A program made the position numbers and the translations under genes. The notes beneath the pieces were generated by a model. The model made no database searches. It was not told the origin of the DNA and saw only the letters and a program-made list of their open reading frames with translations. DNA of 64,000 nucleotides from Spirodela intermedia (Eukaryota > Streptophyta > Magnoliopsida > Alismatales > Araceae), in contig LR746268.1 in assembly GCA_902729315.2 (NCBI GenBank), positions 3,899,501 to 3,963,500 on the forward strand, written 5' to 3'. Each line of letters starts with the position of its first letter. Position 1 is the stretch's first letter. Below are positions 1-12,340 of this stretch, piece after piece.

Positions 1-49
1 ACGTTTTCGACATGTAAAGAACAAATTGGGAAAACCTATACTACAAGTG

Positions 50-122
50 AAAAAAAATGAAAAATAAAAAATAGAAAAATAAAAATAGAAAAATAAAAAT
101 AGAAAAATAAAAAATAGAAAAA
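50..122. repeat. A-rich simple repeat
   Basis: Imperfect tandem A-rich units of about 14 bp (runs of A broken by single T and by TAG). Low-complexity DNA with no coding signal. Confidence 0.7.
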
Positions 123-798
123 TCACAAATTTCTATTAGAATGTTGGTGTAATAAATAAGAGGTGAGATAGAATCTTCAAATCATATGCTCAAAGATTGT
201 AATTATATGATAGAAGTTACTCTAAGGATGTAGATGAGCTTTCAATCTTGTAACAGACAATGTTAGTTGTGGAAGGAATTTTAGTTTTGTAAGTGAAATG
301 AAATGGAACCTATGCTGGTATCTCAATGAGTATTCAAATACAGAAATCTCAATTCAACTACAAAATCTAGCAAAGAAATTCACAGCATTGGAAGATCCAT
401 CATTTTGAACATCAATTTTTGCCATCATTAGATATTTATCAGTTGGCAACAGTCATGAAAACATGACATATGGTTAAGCTCAAAATTTATTCTAAAGATC
501 ATTACTAAGGGACTAGTAATGAGGTAAGTTGAGGGGTGTGATAAAGCCTCAATATTATATGATAGGATATGCATATTTGATATGACTATACTTTAAATGT
601 CTTAATAAAAACATACATTCGATGTAAGCATGTTGTTTATGTGAAATTATATTGTTTACTAAATTACATATAAAAATATCAAATTTTATATATTTTATGA
701 TATGTATATTCTATTGAATCAAAAGATTTTTTTATGTAATACTAGATATTCTAATAGATGGAAAAATTATATTTACATGTAGGGAAATTAGAAGAAGG
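123..798. other. AT-rich intergenic DNA, possible LTR-element relic
   Basis: No open frame of note. A short purine-rich stretch ending about 536, followed by a TGTGATAAAG start, looks like a polypurine tract followed by an LTR start, so this may be the 3' end of a decayed retroelement on +. That reading is weak. Confidence 0.25.
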
Positions 799-1466
799 GT
801 AGTTGACGTGATTCAGTCATTGTATAGTAAATCACGCAAATTTAAAATTTATAAAACTAGAAAATATGAATTTTTAGATATTTAGAAGTATTTCTGAATA
901 AATATATCAAGTATAATTCAATAAAACTTTCAAAAATAGTAATAATTTTCCAAGTCAATCACAAAGATGTAATATAATATCTGGTAATTATTCAAAATTT
1001 TTCTCAAAGAATATAATTTTCTATGAATTTTATACTAAGAAATAAAAAGAAAATATATTTAAAATTCTCAAAAAAGAGAAATAAGGATGCAAACGTCAAG
1101 ATGATGTCAGTGCTCGGCAAATGCTAATCGGATAGAAATAAAGTTCTGCCCAACGATTCTTATGTAAGTGATTATAGATGATTTAATTGATCAAATTAAG
1201 ATCTATAAAAGTCATAAGAATTATAATGAAATAAAGTAGATCTTGGTAAATTTAAAATTAACAAATGATCACTAATGAAACGTAAAGTAAGTTGAAGGTA
1301 GGAAAATAGAGTTTTAGCATCGCGGCGACGATGCGTCGGTGATGCACGAAAATCTTGAGCATTCGGGAGGATCGTCGTGTAGTGTCCATGGCTTCGAAGA
1401 CTCTCTTTAGACAAAGACAATGTGGGCAACCTTTAGATCTCCTTGTAAAATCTAGAGATCAATGAA

Positions 1467-1745
1467 ATGGGTCGTCAAATTATCTCTGACAGCTGTCACC
1501 CGGCAGAGTGGAAAAATAGCGACTTTGTGGCTCTCCAATGGCTGTCACCCGATGGAGAGGAGCTGGATGGAGGTGGGGCGCGTGTCAAGGAGCTTTATCC
1601 TCAAGTCCATGTAGTAAGAGGAGGCTCTTCATTGCATCTAGTACACTCTCAGGAGGTGACGACTCGTCTCTTGACAAATCGTCCTCTTCCTGACGACAGC
1701 TTGTTCATTGATCAATCGAAGATGCTTTACTCAATGGATTCGTGA
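1467..1745 (+). CDS. Small open frame inside LTR family A
   Basis: An open frame of 92 codons in the middle of the solo LTR. I recognise no protein family. The segment with SPDGEELDGGGARV, then a Ser/Gly-rich stretch and PLPDDSLFIDQS, is readable in the same frame in the copies at 3414-3689 plus 3693-3923 (+), 6764-7015 (-) and, by my translation, about 61150-61400 (-). The copies differ at many nucleotides yet mostly keep this frame open. It may be a real small coding sequence, part of a leader, or chance. There is no signal peptide or membrane segment. Confidence 0.3.
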   Translation: MGRQIISDSCHPAEWKNSDFVALQWLSPDGEELDGGGARVKELYPQVHVVRGGSSLHLVHSQEVTTRLLTNRPLPDDSLFIDQSKMLYSMDS

Positions 1746-1967
1746 TCCTTTTATCGCAAATTGTTTAGAAATTTTAGTAACAATGCTTTGTGAATCACGT
1801 TGATGAGATTTTCGTCGATGATCCAGTGATTCTGGTTGCTTAATCCTTCATCGGCGATCTGCAGAAAAGTCGTGATAATCAAATAAAAAAAATATGAGTT
1901 TTGGCTCTTGGAGGGTTTGAACCCACGCTAGTTGCCCTGCCTTTTCTAGGGAAGGTGACGTGGGTTT

Positions 1968-2010
1968 AGTCCCACATCGGTTGTGTGCCAAAGTTTCTGG
2001 TGAATATAAA
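1968..2010 (+). promoter_or_regulatory. snRNA-type USE plus TATA box in LTR family A
   Basis: AGTCCCACATCG (1968-1979) matches the plant U-snRNA upstream sequence element RTCCCACATCG exactly. A TATAAA box starts 25 bp further on, at 2005. The pair is repeated at 4004-4015/4041 in copy 2 (one mismatch in the USE) and on the minus strand of copies 3 and 4. The short spacing is closer to that known for pol III snRNA genes than to the pol II spacing, about one helical turn longer. Whether it is used is unknown. Confidence 0.5.
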
Positions 2011-2445
2011 GTAATATTACATTCCCGATCAAGTCCCTTTCTTGCACATGTACGACCACTCCTTACTCCATAGTTGGCTGGCCATCAATGACATGAAAGA
2101 GGAGTAGCACACACGTGGCCCCATCAATTCAAGCTGCTCGAGCCCTTACTCGCAGCTCCTACCTGACTGTGCTTCCGACCTACTTGCGAGCCCGACTAGT
2201 TGGTAGGTCCCCCCCATTTTGTTATTTTTATTTTAATTTCTTTTCTTTTATTTATCTTAAAAGTAAGACTGTAAAAATCATATAAAATCATATAAAATTA
2301 CATAATTACCCAAAAATTCACATTACTCAACTGAAGACTACTTTTCACACTTTAACACAAATATAAGTTTATTTATCAAGATTTAAGGCTAAAAATATAT
2401 TATTTACTAATTATTAACTCATGATAATGTAGACTTATCAGTAGT

Positions 2446-2845
2446 TTAAATTTTAAATATGTTATTTATAATTTTTAAGTATTTAATGACTTGAACAACT
2501 GACCCATTACAACAAGCCCACTATCAGGTTACACATTAGTCTATTCTAATGGGGGGTATTTAAAGAGAGAGAGGAGAGAGAAAATGGGGAAAGCGTGCAC
2601 GTCGACAGAAATTAGGGCTCATAGAGAGAAGATGGAGGAGGGCGACGAGCAAAAGGACCCAAAATCATAGTAATGACAACCACGATGATGACAACAACGG
2701 CAACATCAACAATGGCGGTGAGTCCCATTTTGTGTGAAATGTAGAAAAGGGCCTGAGCATGGCAATAGTGGTGCTCATGACAACAATAGTAATAGTGCTG
2801 ACGACAATGATAGTGGCAGTAAAAACTCCTATTTTGTGTGACAAG
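2446..2845. repeat. Degenerate repeat tract between two solo LTRs
   Basis: After a GA-rich stretch with a TATTTAAAG box (about 2549), the sequence from 2640 onward is built of degenerate units rich in ACAATAGT and GATGACAA, ending in a TTTTGTGTGACAAG phrase. A similar unit resumes after the LTR at 4483-4620, so the LTR at 2846-4477 split a minisatellite-like tract. I see no gene. Confidence 0.45.
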
Positions 2846-4477
2846 TGACATGACTCAGTCGTTGTATAATAAATCACGCAAATATAGAATTTATAAAACT
2901 AGAAAATATGAATTTTTAGATATTTAGAAGTATTTCTAAATAAATATATCAATTATAATTCAATAAAAATTTCAAAAATAGCGGTAATTTTCCAGGTCGA
3001 TCACAACGATGTAATATAATATCTGGTAATTATTCAGAATTTTTCTCAATGAATACAATTTTCTTACAAATTTTATACTAGGAAATAAAAAGGAAATATA
3101 TTTAAAATTCACGAAAAAAAGGAAATAAGGGTGCGGGCATCAAGATGACGTCAGCGCCCGGCGAACAGCGGAAATAGAGTTCCGCCTGGTGATTCTTACG
3201 TAAGCGATTACAGGTGACTTAATTAATCAAATTAAGATCTGTAAAAGTCGGAAGAATCGTAATTGAACGAAGTATAGTTTGGTAAATTAAAATCACACAA
3301 AGTATCACTAAATGAAGCGTAAATTAAATTGAAAGCAGGAAAACAGAGTTCCGGCGTCGCGACGGTGATGCGTCGGCGATGCATCGGAATCCTGAGCGTT
3401 CGGGAGGATCGTCGTGCAGTGTCCACGGCCTCGAACGCTCTCCTTGGACAAAGACGACGTGAGCAATCTCCAGATCTTCTCGCGAAGTCTAGAGATCAAT
3501 GAAGTGGGTCGTCAAATCGTCTCCGGCAGCTGTCACCCGGCGGAGCGGAAAAACGGCGACTTTGCGGCTCTCCGGCGGCTGTCACTCGACGAAGAGGAGT
3601 TGGATGGAGGTGGGGCGCGTGTCAGGGAGCTTCATCCTCAGGTCCGTGCAGCAAGAGGAGGCTCTTCATCGCATCTGGTACGCTCTTAGGAGGTGCCGAC
3701 TTGTCTCCTGGTGGATCGTCCTCTTCCCAACGACGGCTTGTTCGTCGATCAATCGGAGATGATTTACTCGATGGATTCGCGATCTTTTTATCGCGAATCG
3801 TTCAACAATTTTAGTAGCAATGCTCCGCGAATTGCGTTGACAAGATTTTCGCCGATGATCCAGCGATTCTCGTTGCTTAATCCTTCACCGGCGATCTGCA
3901 GGAAAGTCACAATAATCAGATAAAAATATATGAATTTTGACTCTAGGAGGATTCGAACCTGCGCTGGTCGCCCGCCTCTTCTGAGGAAGGTGTGACGGGG
4001 TTTAGTCCAACATCGGTTGTACGCCGATTTTTCGGGCGAATATATAATAATGTTAGCTTCGTCAGCAAAGTCCCTTCTCTCGCGTGTGCGACCACTCCTT
4101 GCCCCACAGCCGGCTGGCCACCGGTGACGTGGAAGGGGAGTGGCATACGCGTGCCCGGTCATTCCCCAAGCCAAGCTGCTCGGAGCCCCTGCTTGCGGCT
4201 TTACTCCCCGACTGCGCTTCCGACCCACTTGCAGGCATGGCTGGCCGGCGAGTCCCCCCATTTTTGCAATATTTTTATTTTTATTTCTTGTTCTTCATTT
4301 ATCTCAAAAGTAAGACTGTAAAAATCATATAAAATCACATAATTACCCAAAAATTCACGTTAATCAATTGAAAACCAAAAATCATTCTTTAACACAAATA
4401 TAAGTCTATTTATCACGATTTAAGGCTAAAATTATATTATTTACTAATTATTAACTCATGATAATGAAGACTTATCA
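2846..4477 (+). mobile_element. Solo LTR, family A copy 2
   Basis: A 1632-bp unit, TGACATGACT...ACTTATCA, aligned along its length with 804-2440 and in the same orientation. The flanks are ACAAG (2841-2845) and ATAGG (4478-4482), at best a decayed target duplication; the split repeat tract around it supports an insertion here. It is the most GC-rich (least CpG-depleted) copy in its middle, so perhaps the youngest. It carries the USE-like element (4004-4015), the TATA box at 4041, a GGATTCGAACC block (3949-3959, a B box on the opposite strand) and the conserved frame (about 3414-3923, one internal stop). Confidence 0.82.
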
Positions 4478-4482
4478 ATAGG

Positions 4483-5037
4483 CAAAGGAGGAGATGAGCA
4501 CAATAGTGGTGGCACTCATGATGGTGACAGTAATAGTGATGGTGACAAAAATAGTGATTGCAAACTCTTGGTTGGCATGATAAGTAGAGGAGGAGACAAG
4601 CACGGCAGTAGCAGCGACAATGACGACAATACGCTCTCAACAGCAACAACAATAGCTACACTCTCAGGCTGCACGTGGGGGCACCAAGAGGCAGTGTGTG
4701 GGACACCAAGAGGTGTCGCATGCAGCACCTATAGTTGGTGCATGGGGCACCGGTAAGAGATGGTGCCATCAAGTGTGTAGGCATAGTGACATGTCAAGCG
4801 GGTGTGCAAGACAATTCTGGGCAAGCATCAGATGGGCACGTAGGTGCGTGTGATAAGAGACACGACATGCGTGCAGGGTTACAAAGACTAGACACCAAGT
4901 AAGCATGCAACATTGCGCTACAAGAGATTGTGTCAAGAGAGGATAGGTGATGCCGAGATAGGAGAGGATAAGTGATGCTGAGATAAGAGAGGAGGTAGAG
5001 TGGTGATGGTAGAAAAACCCCAAGAATTGTGATATCA
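4483..5037. other. Repeat tract continuation, no gene seen
   Basis: Continues the degenerate repeat of 2640-2845, then a stretch with recurring CACCAAGAGG/GGGCACC motifs. I found no convincing protein. It may be the eroded interior of the copia-like relic whose LTR starts at 5038. Confidence 0.3.
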
Positions 5038-5265
5038 TGTTGACAAGAGGAAGAGAAAACTCCATAATTCATATTTTGAAGAAGAGGAGTACATGAAGTT
5101 ATATAGAAGAGAGAAAGAAAGAGAGAGAGAAAGGAAGAATAAGGACATGGAGAGAATAAGTCCAAAATAGACCTAGTGGGCTTAGTTGGCCTATTCTAAG
5201 AAAACTACAAGAGAATGTCAAGTTGAGGAGTAAAAATTGATTCAAGCATGATCATCCTCAACATG
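5038..5265 (-). repeat. Relic LTR of a copia-like element
   Basis: GTGATATCATG before a TGTTGAC start resembles the reverse of a copia LTR end plus an initiator-Met primer-binding site; compare GATACCATGTTGAG at 42919-42932. The right end near TCCTCAACA is a guess. Heavily decayed. Confidence 0.35.
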
Positions 5266-6122
5266 ATTGAAGTTCTAAAGTATTTTATATCATATTACTT
5301 CTCCACATGAAGAGGACAAAGAAAATCACACCTAATTCATCACTCTCTTCACTAAACTTTATGAAGTAACTTAAGATTGATAATGACAAAAAACTCCCAT
5401 GTTGATATTCTTCCTTATTTTCTATTGGAAAATATATGAATAAATATGAATTTAATCATTCATGCAAGTTGATCCCTATAATCAGTGGTAAACCTCACAA
5501 AGCCTTGAATTTAACAAGAATTTTGCAGTAAAATTCTTTGAGATCTAAGCCTTGTAATTAACAGATGTTAACCTAAATAGTTGATTTTGGTAGAATTAAA
5601 GAATAGAGTGTTCTTCAAGAGTGGGCGTAGGTAGGAGGTTGATCCACAAAAAAATTCCTACTGCCAAATATGTGATCCAATGGGATTTAGGACTGGAAGA
5701 AGGAAATTAACAATTTAACTAATTGAAATTCAAGTTAATATCAACTAACTAAAAGTCAAAGTTAATATCTAAGGAATTTAATCTCCTTTTTTATCTTAGT
5801 GCAACCTAAAATTTATCTAGAATTATGGATGTTCCATTAGAGGTCAAGTATGTTTCAAGTGAATATTTAGGAAAACTTTGATCCATCTCTACACCTTAAT
5901 GTTTTCAATCTAAAGAGGCTTAGTCCCTTTACTCTTTGACTCATAATTCACTTTTATTGTGAATACATGACTTGTTCTTCCAATTCAAATTTATTTCTTC
6001 ATGATTCTCATGACATAAATAATCTTTGTATGTACTCTATTTCATCCAAAATTATGATCCAAATATATTCATTGAAATTTCATCTAATGAAGAAGAGCAT
6101 CCCTAAGAAACTACTTGATCTA
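5266..6122. other. AT-rich DNA, nothing recognised
   Basis: No open frame of useful length, no RNA gene and no clear repeat ends seen. Confidence 0.5.
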
Positions 6123-7752
6123 TGATAAGTCTTTATTATCATGAGTTAATAATTAGTAAATAATATAGTTTTAGCCTTAACTCAGGATAAATAGACTTAT
6201 ATTTCTGTTAAAGTGTGAAAAGTAGTTTTCAATTGATTAAAATGAATTTTTGGATAATTATATGATTTTATATAAATTTATATGATTTTTACAGTCTTAC
6301 TTTTGAGATAAATGAAGAAAAAAAATTAAAAAAAAAACAAAATGGGGGGACTTGCCGGTCAGCCGAGCCTACAAGCAAGTCGGAAGCGCAATTGGGGAGT
6401 AGTCGTGAGTAAGGGCTCAAATGGCTTGGACTGATATGGGCACGTGTGCGCCACCCCCCTTCCACATCACTGGTGGCTAGCCGATTGTGGAGCAAGGAGT
6501 GGTCGTACATGCACGATAAAGGGACTTGATCAGAAATTTAATATTACTATATATTCACCAAACACTTCGTCGCACAAGTGATGTGGGACTAAACCCGTGT
6601 CACACCTTCCGTAGAAAGAGCAGGCAACCGGCGTAGGTTTGAATCCTCATAGAGCCAAAATTCATATTTTTTATATGATTATCGTGACTTTCCTAAAAAT
6701 CATTGGTGAAGGATTAAGCAACCAGAATCACTAGATCATCGGAGAAAATCTCGTCAATGCGATTCACGAAGTATTGTTACTAAAATTATTGAACGATTTG
6801 TGATAAAAGGATTGTGAATCCATCAAGTAAAGCATCTCCAATTGATCAATGAACAAGCCGTTGTCAGGAAGAAGACAATCTACCAGGAGACGAGTCACCA
6901 CCTCTTGAGAGTATACCAGATGTGATGAAGAGCCTTCTCTTACTATGTGGACCTGAGGATGAAGCTCTCTAACATGTGCCCCACCTCCATTCAGCTCCTC
7001 TCCATCGAGTGACAACTATCAGAGAGTTGCAAAGTCGTTGTTTTTCCACTCTGCTGAGTGACAGCCACTAGAGATGATTCGATGACCCATTTCATTGATA
7101 TCTAGACTTTGTAAGGAGATCTAGAGATTGCCCATGTCGTCCTTGTCTAAGGAGAACCTTCGAGGCTGTGGACACTACATGACGATCTTCTTGAATGTTC
7201 AAGATTCTAGTACATCACTGACGCATCACCATTGCGAGGCCAAAATTTTAATTTTCAATTTTTAACTTAATTTTCATTTCATTTAGTGATAATTTATTGA
7301 TTTTAAATTTATTAAGATATACTTCATTTCATTATGATTCTTCTCACTTTTATAGATCTTAATTTGATCAATTAAATCATCTATAATCACTTACATAAGA
7401 ATCGTCGGGCATAACTTTGTTTTCGCTTGATTCGCATTCATCAAGCTTTGACGTCATCCTAATGTCTCCACCCTTATTTTCTTTTTTTATGAATTTAAAT
7501 ATACTTTCTTTTTATTTCTTAGTCTAAAATTCATATAAAATAGTATTATTTGAGAACAATTCTGAATAATTACCATATATTATATTACATCCATATGATT
7601 GACTTGGAAAATTACCACTATTTTTAGAAGTTTTATTGAAGTATAATTGATATATTTGTTCATAAATACTTCTAAATATCTAAAATTTCGTATTTTCTAG
7701 TTTTATAAATTTTAAATTTACGTGATTTACTATACAACAACTAGTCACATCA
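6123..7752 (-). mobile_element. Solo LTR, family A copy 3 (inverted)
   Basis: A 1630-bp reverse-complement copy: on + it begins TGATAAGTCT and ends GTCACATCA. The flanks ATCTA (6118-6122) and ATCCA (7753-7757) are a 5-bp target duplication with one change. The minus-strand frame 7015-6764 corresponds to the frame of copies 1 and 2. A USE-like block with one change at its end (6579-6590) and a TATA block (6549-6554) lie on the minus strand. Confidence 0.85.
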
Positions 7753-10700
7753 ATCCATCTATAGAAGACATTCATTTCTGAAAATAATTACAAATAGTCT
7801 ATCTATAGAAGACATTGATTTCACCTAATGTCTCACAAATATTTGACATTTCAGAATATTATCAAATCTTACAAATCATCAAATTTTAGAATGAACAAAG
7901 GTGGATGGTTACACCTCATAACTACTAGATGTTTAATTAATCCAAACTTAGTGAACAAATTGGTGTCATTTTCTACATCTTTAATGTCACTTATGTTACT
8001 CATTTTTGAGAAAATGTCTATCTTTTAACTAGTAATGTCATAGTGTTGGATTCAAGGCCACACTTAAGTTAAGAAGAGGTGGTTGAATTTACCAAGTTTT
8101 AATCTTGACTTTGATCAGCTCTAACCAACATCTAGATTATTCTTCTTAAAATGTTAAGTCTTATGATTTTTCTAGAGTTATCAATATATAACTTGGAAGT
8201 TTCTAAATTTGTTCAGCCCCTTTACTTTGTCTAATCTTTGAGAACAACTCTCTTCTTAGCTTTTAGTCATTCAAATATCCAAATCACAATCATAGATTAT
8301 TGGATCAGTTCTCATAGAATTCCATCACAAATTCTCTTTTAGATTCACAACTCTATGAAGTCAATAGTTGATCAATAGGTTCAGCTCCCTTGAATGATTA
8401 AATTATTCTCTACTCATAATTTGATCTAGAAGATAATGTTGACTTGAGCTTCATCCAAAAATTTGACAAAAAGTTATTTGATGAAGTCTTGATTCTTGCA
8501 TTCCTCTTCTTTGGATGTTGGTAGTAGATAGAAAGGAGTGTCACTTTAATCAAAGTGAGGAAGATTGTTGAATGCTTCAACTCAACTTTTTTGCACTTGC
8601 AATGTTTGACTAACATGAAGAACATCATGATTTTTCTTAGAAATTTCTATAGAAAAACTCAATGAAGCTCTTGTGGTCATGGAGAATTTAGAGGTGATTA
8701 TTCTCATATAACTAGCAATTGAAAAGGTGATGTATTACATTGAAATTGAAAACCTTCCCTAATTTTTGTGATCTCCTAATGTATATTTTACAAAAAAGAG
8801 AAATTCTAATGACTAGAGGACTGATATAATATATCCATTAAAGGTTTGAATATATTTATGAAAGACCAGTATGTGATTTTATTAAAGTGTAACAACTATA
8901 TTCAAAGTGTATTGGCTGGGTCAAGTCTTGTAAGAATTTACTATACTTAAAATAGAACCAATAATACTTATCTAGATAAAATGGTAATCTACCCATATTT
9001 CTTCAAATAACATATTATCATCAAGTAGCCGCATTGAATCATTATCTCAATAGTTCCGACCATAATTTTTCAAAACAAAATCATTATTATTTAGAAAGTA
9101 TTATGTAGGAGAATAAAGGGTCGAAATTCAATCAATTTAAATCAATGTGAGTAAGCTTGATGCTTATTCTAAACCATTCGAAATTAGGGATATAAAATCA
9201 TAGGTACAAAATAACGTCCATAAACTTTGTTGATCATTGATTTAGAAAATTCTTATTGATTTGAATGTTCAAATCGTTGCTTTTCTCATTGTAACAACTT
9301 TTGTATATATTGATAATTTTGATGGTAATAAATAAAATAATAATTCTACATGATGAAACAAGCCAAATAAATGGTTGAATACTATGGGAAATAAATACAC
9401 TTAATATGTTCATATTTTGATATTTGATGTCATTATTTTTTATTATGTTCCAATTCTTATCTAAAAAAATTAACACGAATATAATGTCATAAATTAAGCC
9501 TATTGGAACTAAAGCATACTTTAATGGTATAATGCTTTTAATTGATCTTATAAGTATTTGTCATCATCAAAACTATATGAATTTAACCATTAAATATATA
9601 TTAGAAGCTATGGAATACTAAATGATGGGATGCCATTTGATTCTCAAAATGTAGAGGAAGTTGATAAATTTTACCATGAAATTATCATAACCTGATCTAA
9701 CATTCATATAATAAAATTAAGAATTATTTATTTCATATCTCTACAAATATCATTCTTGCCCAAATGATGAAACTTGCCTAACTACTACTGAGTATTTTCA
9801 TACTTTCCATCTCATGACTGATTATTCAAGCTATTAGGCTTATTGAATTAATCATTGACTGAATGAAAGAAAATATTCTGAATACTAGGTCATGATGAAA
9901 AATACACATAGGAAAGATCATTGAATCAAATTATGCTATGCATACAATACTCATGGAATGTGCATAAATATTCCTCTAGACATGCAGAATAAATTAATTA
10001 AGTAGAAATTCATGAAGAATTAAGAGAATGATGTTAAATATTCAAATGGAAATTCAAGAAAATTATTTTAGTCTCATACTTTTTAATGTTTGAATTTCAA
10101 TGAATTCACCAGTCAAAATTATTACCTTATTTATTACTATAAGAAGGTTTAATATTTATATAAATTTCCACTAGTGAAAGTCAAAATTAAGATCTGATGA
10201 ATTCAATACTTCTTATTGATCTAAATATGACCTATAATCCAACATTAGTAATTAAGAAAGTTAGATGTCTCAATTGGAAAGACAAACTTTGTCATGCACT
10301 AAATTAGTTTTAGCCAACCTATAACCATTACTCTTCAAGATGTAATATTTCTGGAAATCTAGTTTGGTCAAGCTTAAGCCATCAATCTAAAGGAAAAATT
10401 AGCTAGATGGTGTATCTATCCCTTCAAGCCATTAATTTAGTTGGCTAGGGTTATCAAATCTAATGGAGACTGGTTCTAAACCTTTGTGTTCAGTTCATGT
10501 AATAATAGGTGTTATAAGAAACTAATAATGCATCCTTTTAGGTGTAGGGTTAGATAAACGTGTTGAACCACAATAGTTCTTATTCAAAATATTAGATAGC
10601 AGGTTGCAAACAAATTAATTTCCCCTACTCTTAGGTCCTCTAATAGCCTCCTTAAAATAAACATTGTATATTGATGACATTTATATATTCTATGTAGATG

Positions 10701-12340
10701 CACTATCTACCTTGCATTCATGAAATATATTAGTTAATTCACTAATAAATTGTTAAAAATAGTAGAAAAATAATTTTATTTTTGAAATTTTAGAGACATT
10801 TTTCTCACATTTCAACCACCTAGACAAGTATAGCTGAAATTTAAAATTACAGTTATAAGATGATAGTTTTCATTTATTTTTGACAAATTTTTAGTTGCTG
10901 AAAATAGAATTATCATAACTATCTAATTTAAAATTTTATTACATCATATTGCATGCACAAATAATTAAATCAATTAGAATGGTTGATATCAAAAGATATT
11001 AGGATGATTATTGATGAGTTAGAAGAATGATCAATGACATTAGATGTTTGAATACTCCTTGGATACATGATAGATAACATAGATTTTATTTGACATAATT
11101 TTCACTTTATGATCTCAATAGATAATAAGCACTTGATGTGAAAATTTAATTGACCATTTGGGTTTAATAGAAATTTTTACTCCTTGATCCATAAGACTTG
11201 CAAAATAAATTATTTATTCTGAATTGAAGAAAATTATGACAGCATGAAATTACTACCAACTATCTACCCAATAGGATCATGGAAATCAATAAGTTAGAAA
11301 TCATAACAATCAATTATTTTTAATTCAGTCCCCCCCATGCTGGTATTCATTTAATTTTGTTGGTATTAAATTTATTTCGTGTGATAAACATATATGTGAC
11401 CATTATGGTGAGTGTCTTTCATTTTTTTGTAAAAGTTTAATGGAATAAAGCTTACTTGTATTGAATATGATGAATAAATTCATTAAAAGTATAACTAAAA
11501 TGACATTACCAAATCTATGGAATGTTATGTGCAAATTTATAGATCAAGTGGGAATACCTAGAGAGTTATCAATCTATGGAATGTTTTTCATATTTAGGTT
11601 GTTACTTAATAGTTGTATTTATTGCTGAGGTAGATGTTTGAGAGTAGACTTGTAGATGTCTCTTCATAGAAAATAATGAGATATTTAATGTTCATCAAGT
11701 AACTAATAATTTGCATTGTAAAAACTTATCAATGAAGGGAAAATTGATGATAGTTTAATTTCTTTGTGCTTCTTCTAAAGGAAGTTTCTTCAATCAATAT
11801 AATTGAGTAGTATTCCTGAATTGACCAATTTCCTTTTTATTATTATGAGTCATTTTAATTCTTCAATAGAATTAATGAAAGATAAAGATCAGGGCCATTT
11901 CAACATCATACATGTTGTTCCTCTAATAGATTGGTCGAACTTTGAAAGGGAAAGAAGAGGGAAAATATAAGAGGAAAAGTGAACTTCAATCTAATGAATA
12001 GTAATCATTAAATCATTATGTTCTTGTGCTCCTAATTAACAATTTTGAACGCAGCCACCATTGACCAGTCCACATCAATATGAGACCAGTTTCACTTCTG
12101 TGTTAATTTAAAAATTATTGTGAAACATCATTGAATAGTTCACAACAGAGCCCCCGTGATAGTCATTCAACGATTCTTTGATTATAGACAAGGACTTTGT
12201 CAATTTCTTACGCATTGCTTCCTCTCGTGGTTTCCGGAAAAAATGCTTAGTAAGAGCCTTTCTACTCGCACAAAGCTATGAATTTTGCAAATTGAACAAT
12301 TTCAATACTTGTAATTGACCAAAAAGGAGACGGAAAAGAA
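7753..12340. other. AT-rich intergenic region without recognised genes
   Basis: About 4.6 kb with only short frames in all six phases. Near 7755-7828 a phrase with CTATAGAAGACATT is repeated about 50 bp apart. Near 8060-8100 a minus-strand AATTCAACCACC phrase resembles the tail of some copia LTRs, and the minus frame 8628-8410 may be retroelement debris. Nothing could be assigned safely. Confidence 0.45.

Larger units (their letters stand above)
804..2440 (+). mobile_element. Solo LTR, family A copy 1
   Basis: A 1637-bp unit beginning TGACGTGATT and ending ACTTATCA (TG...CA ends). It is flanked by a perfect 5-bp direct repeat GTAGT at 799-803 and 2441-2445, the hallmark of LTR-retrotransposon integration. 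No primer-binding site, polypurine tract or gag-pol follows it, so it is a solo LTR. Similar units lie at 2846-4477, 6123-7752 (reverse), 58364-62062 (reverse, interrupted) and from 63150. Inside it are an snRNA-type upstream element (1968-1979) with a TATA box 25 bp downstream (2005-2010), and a frame on + (about 1467-1743) that recurs in the other copies. The superfamily cannot be told from an LTR alone. Confidence 0.88.

Noticed and set aside
3940-3962. A true tRNA gene in LTR family A
   Set aside because: Only a T-arm/B-box-like block is present; no A box, anticodon arm or full cloverleaf could be drawn.
804-4477. One full element made of copies 1 and 2 as its two LTRs with a 405-bp interior
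   Set aside because: Copy 1 has its own perfect GTAGT repeat on both sides, no primer site follows it, and the outer flanks (GTAGT, ATAGG) do not match.
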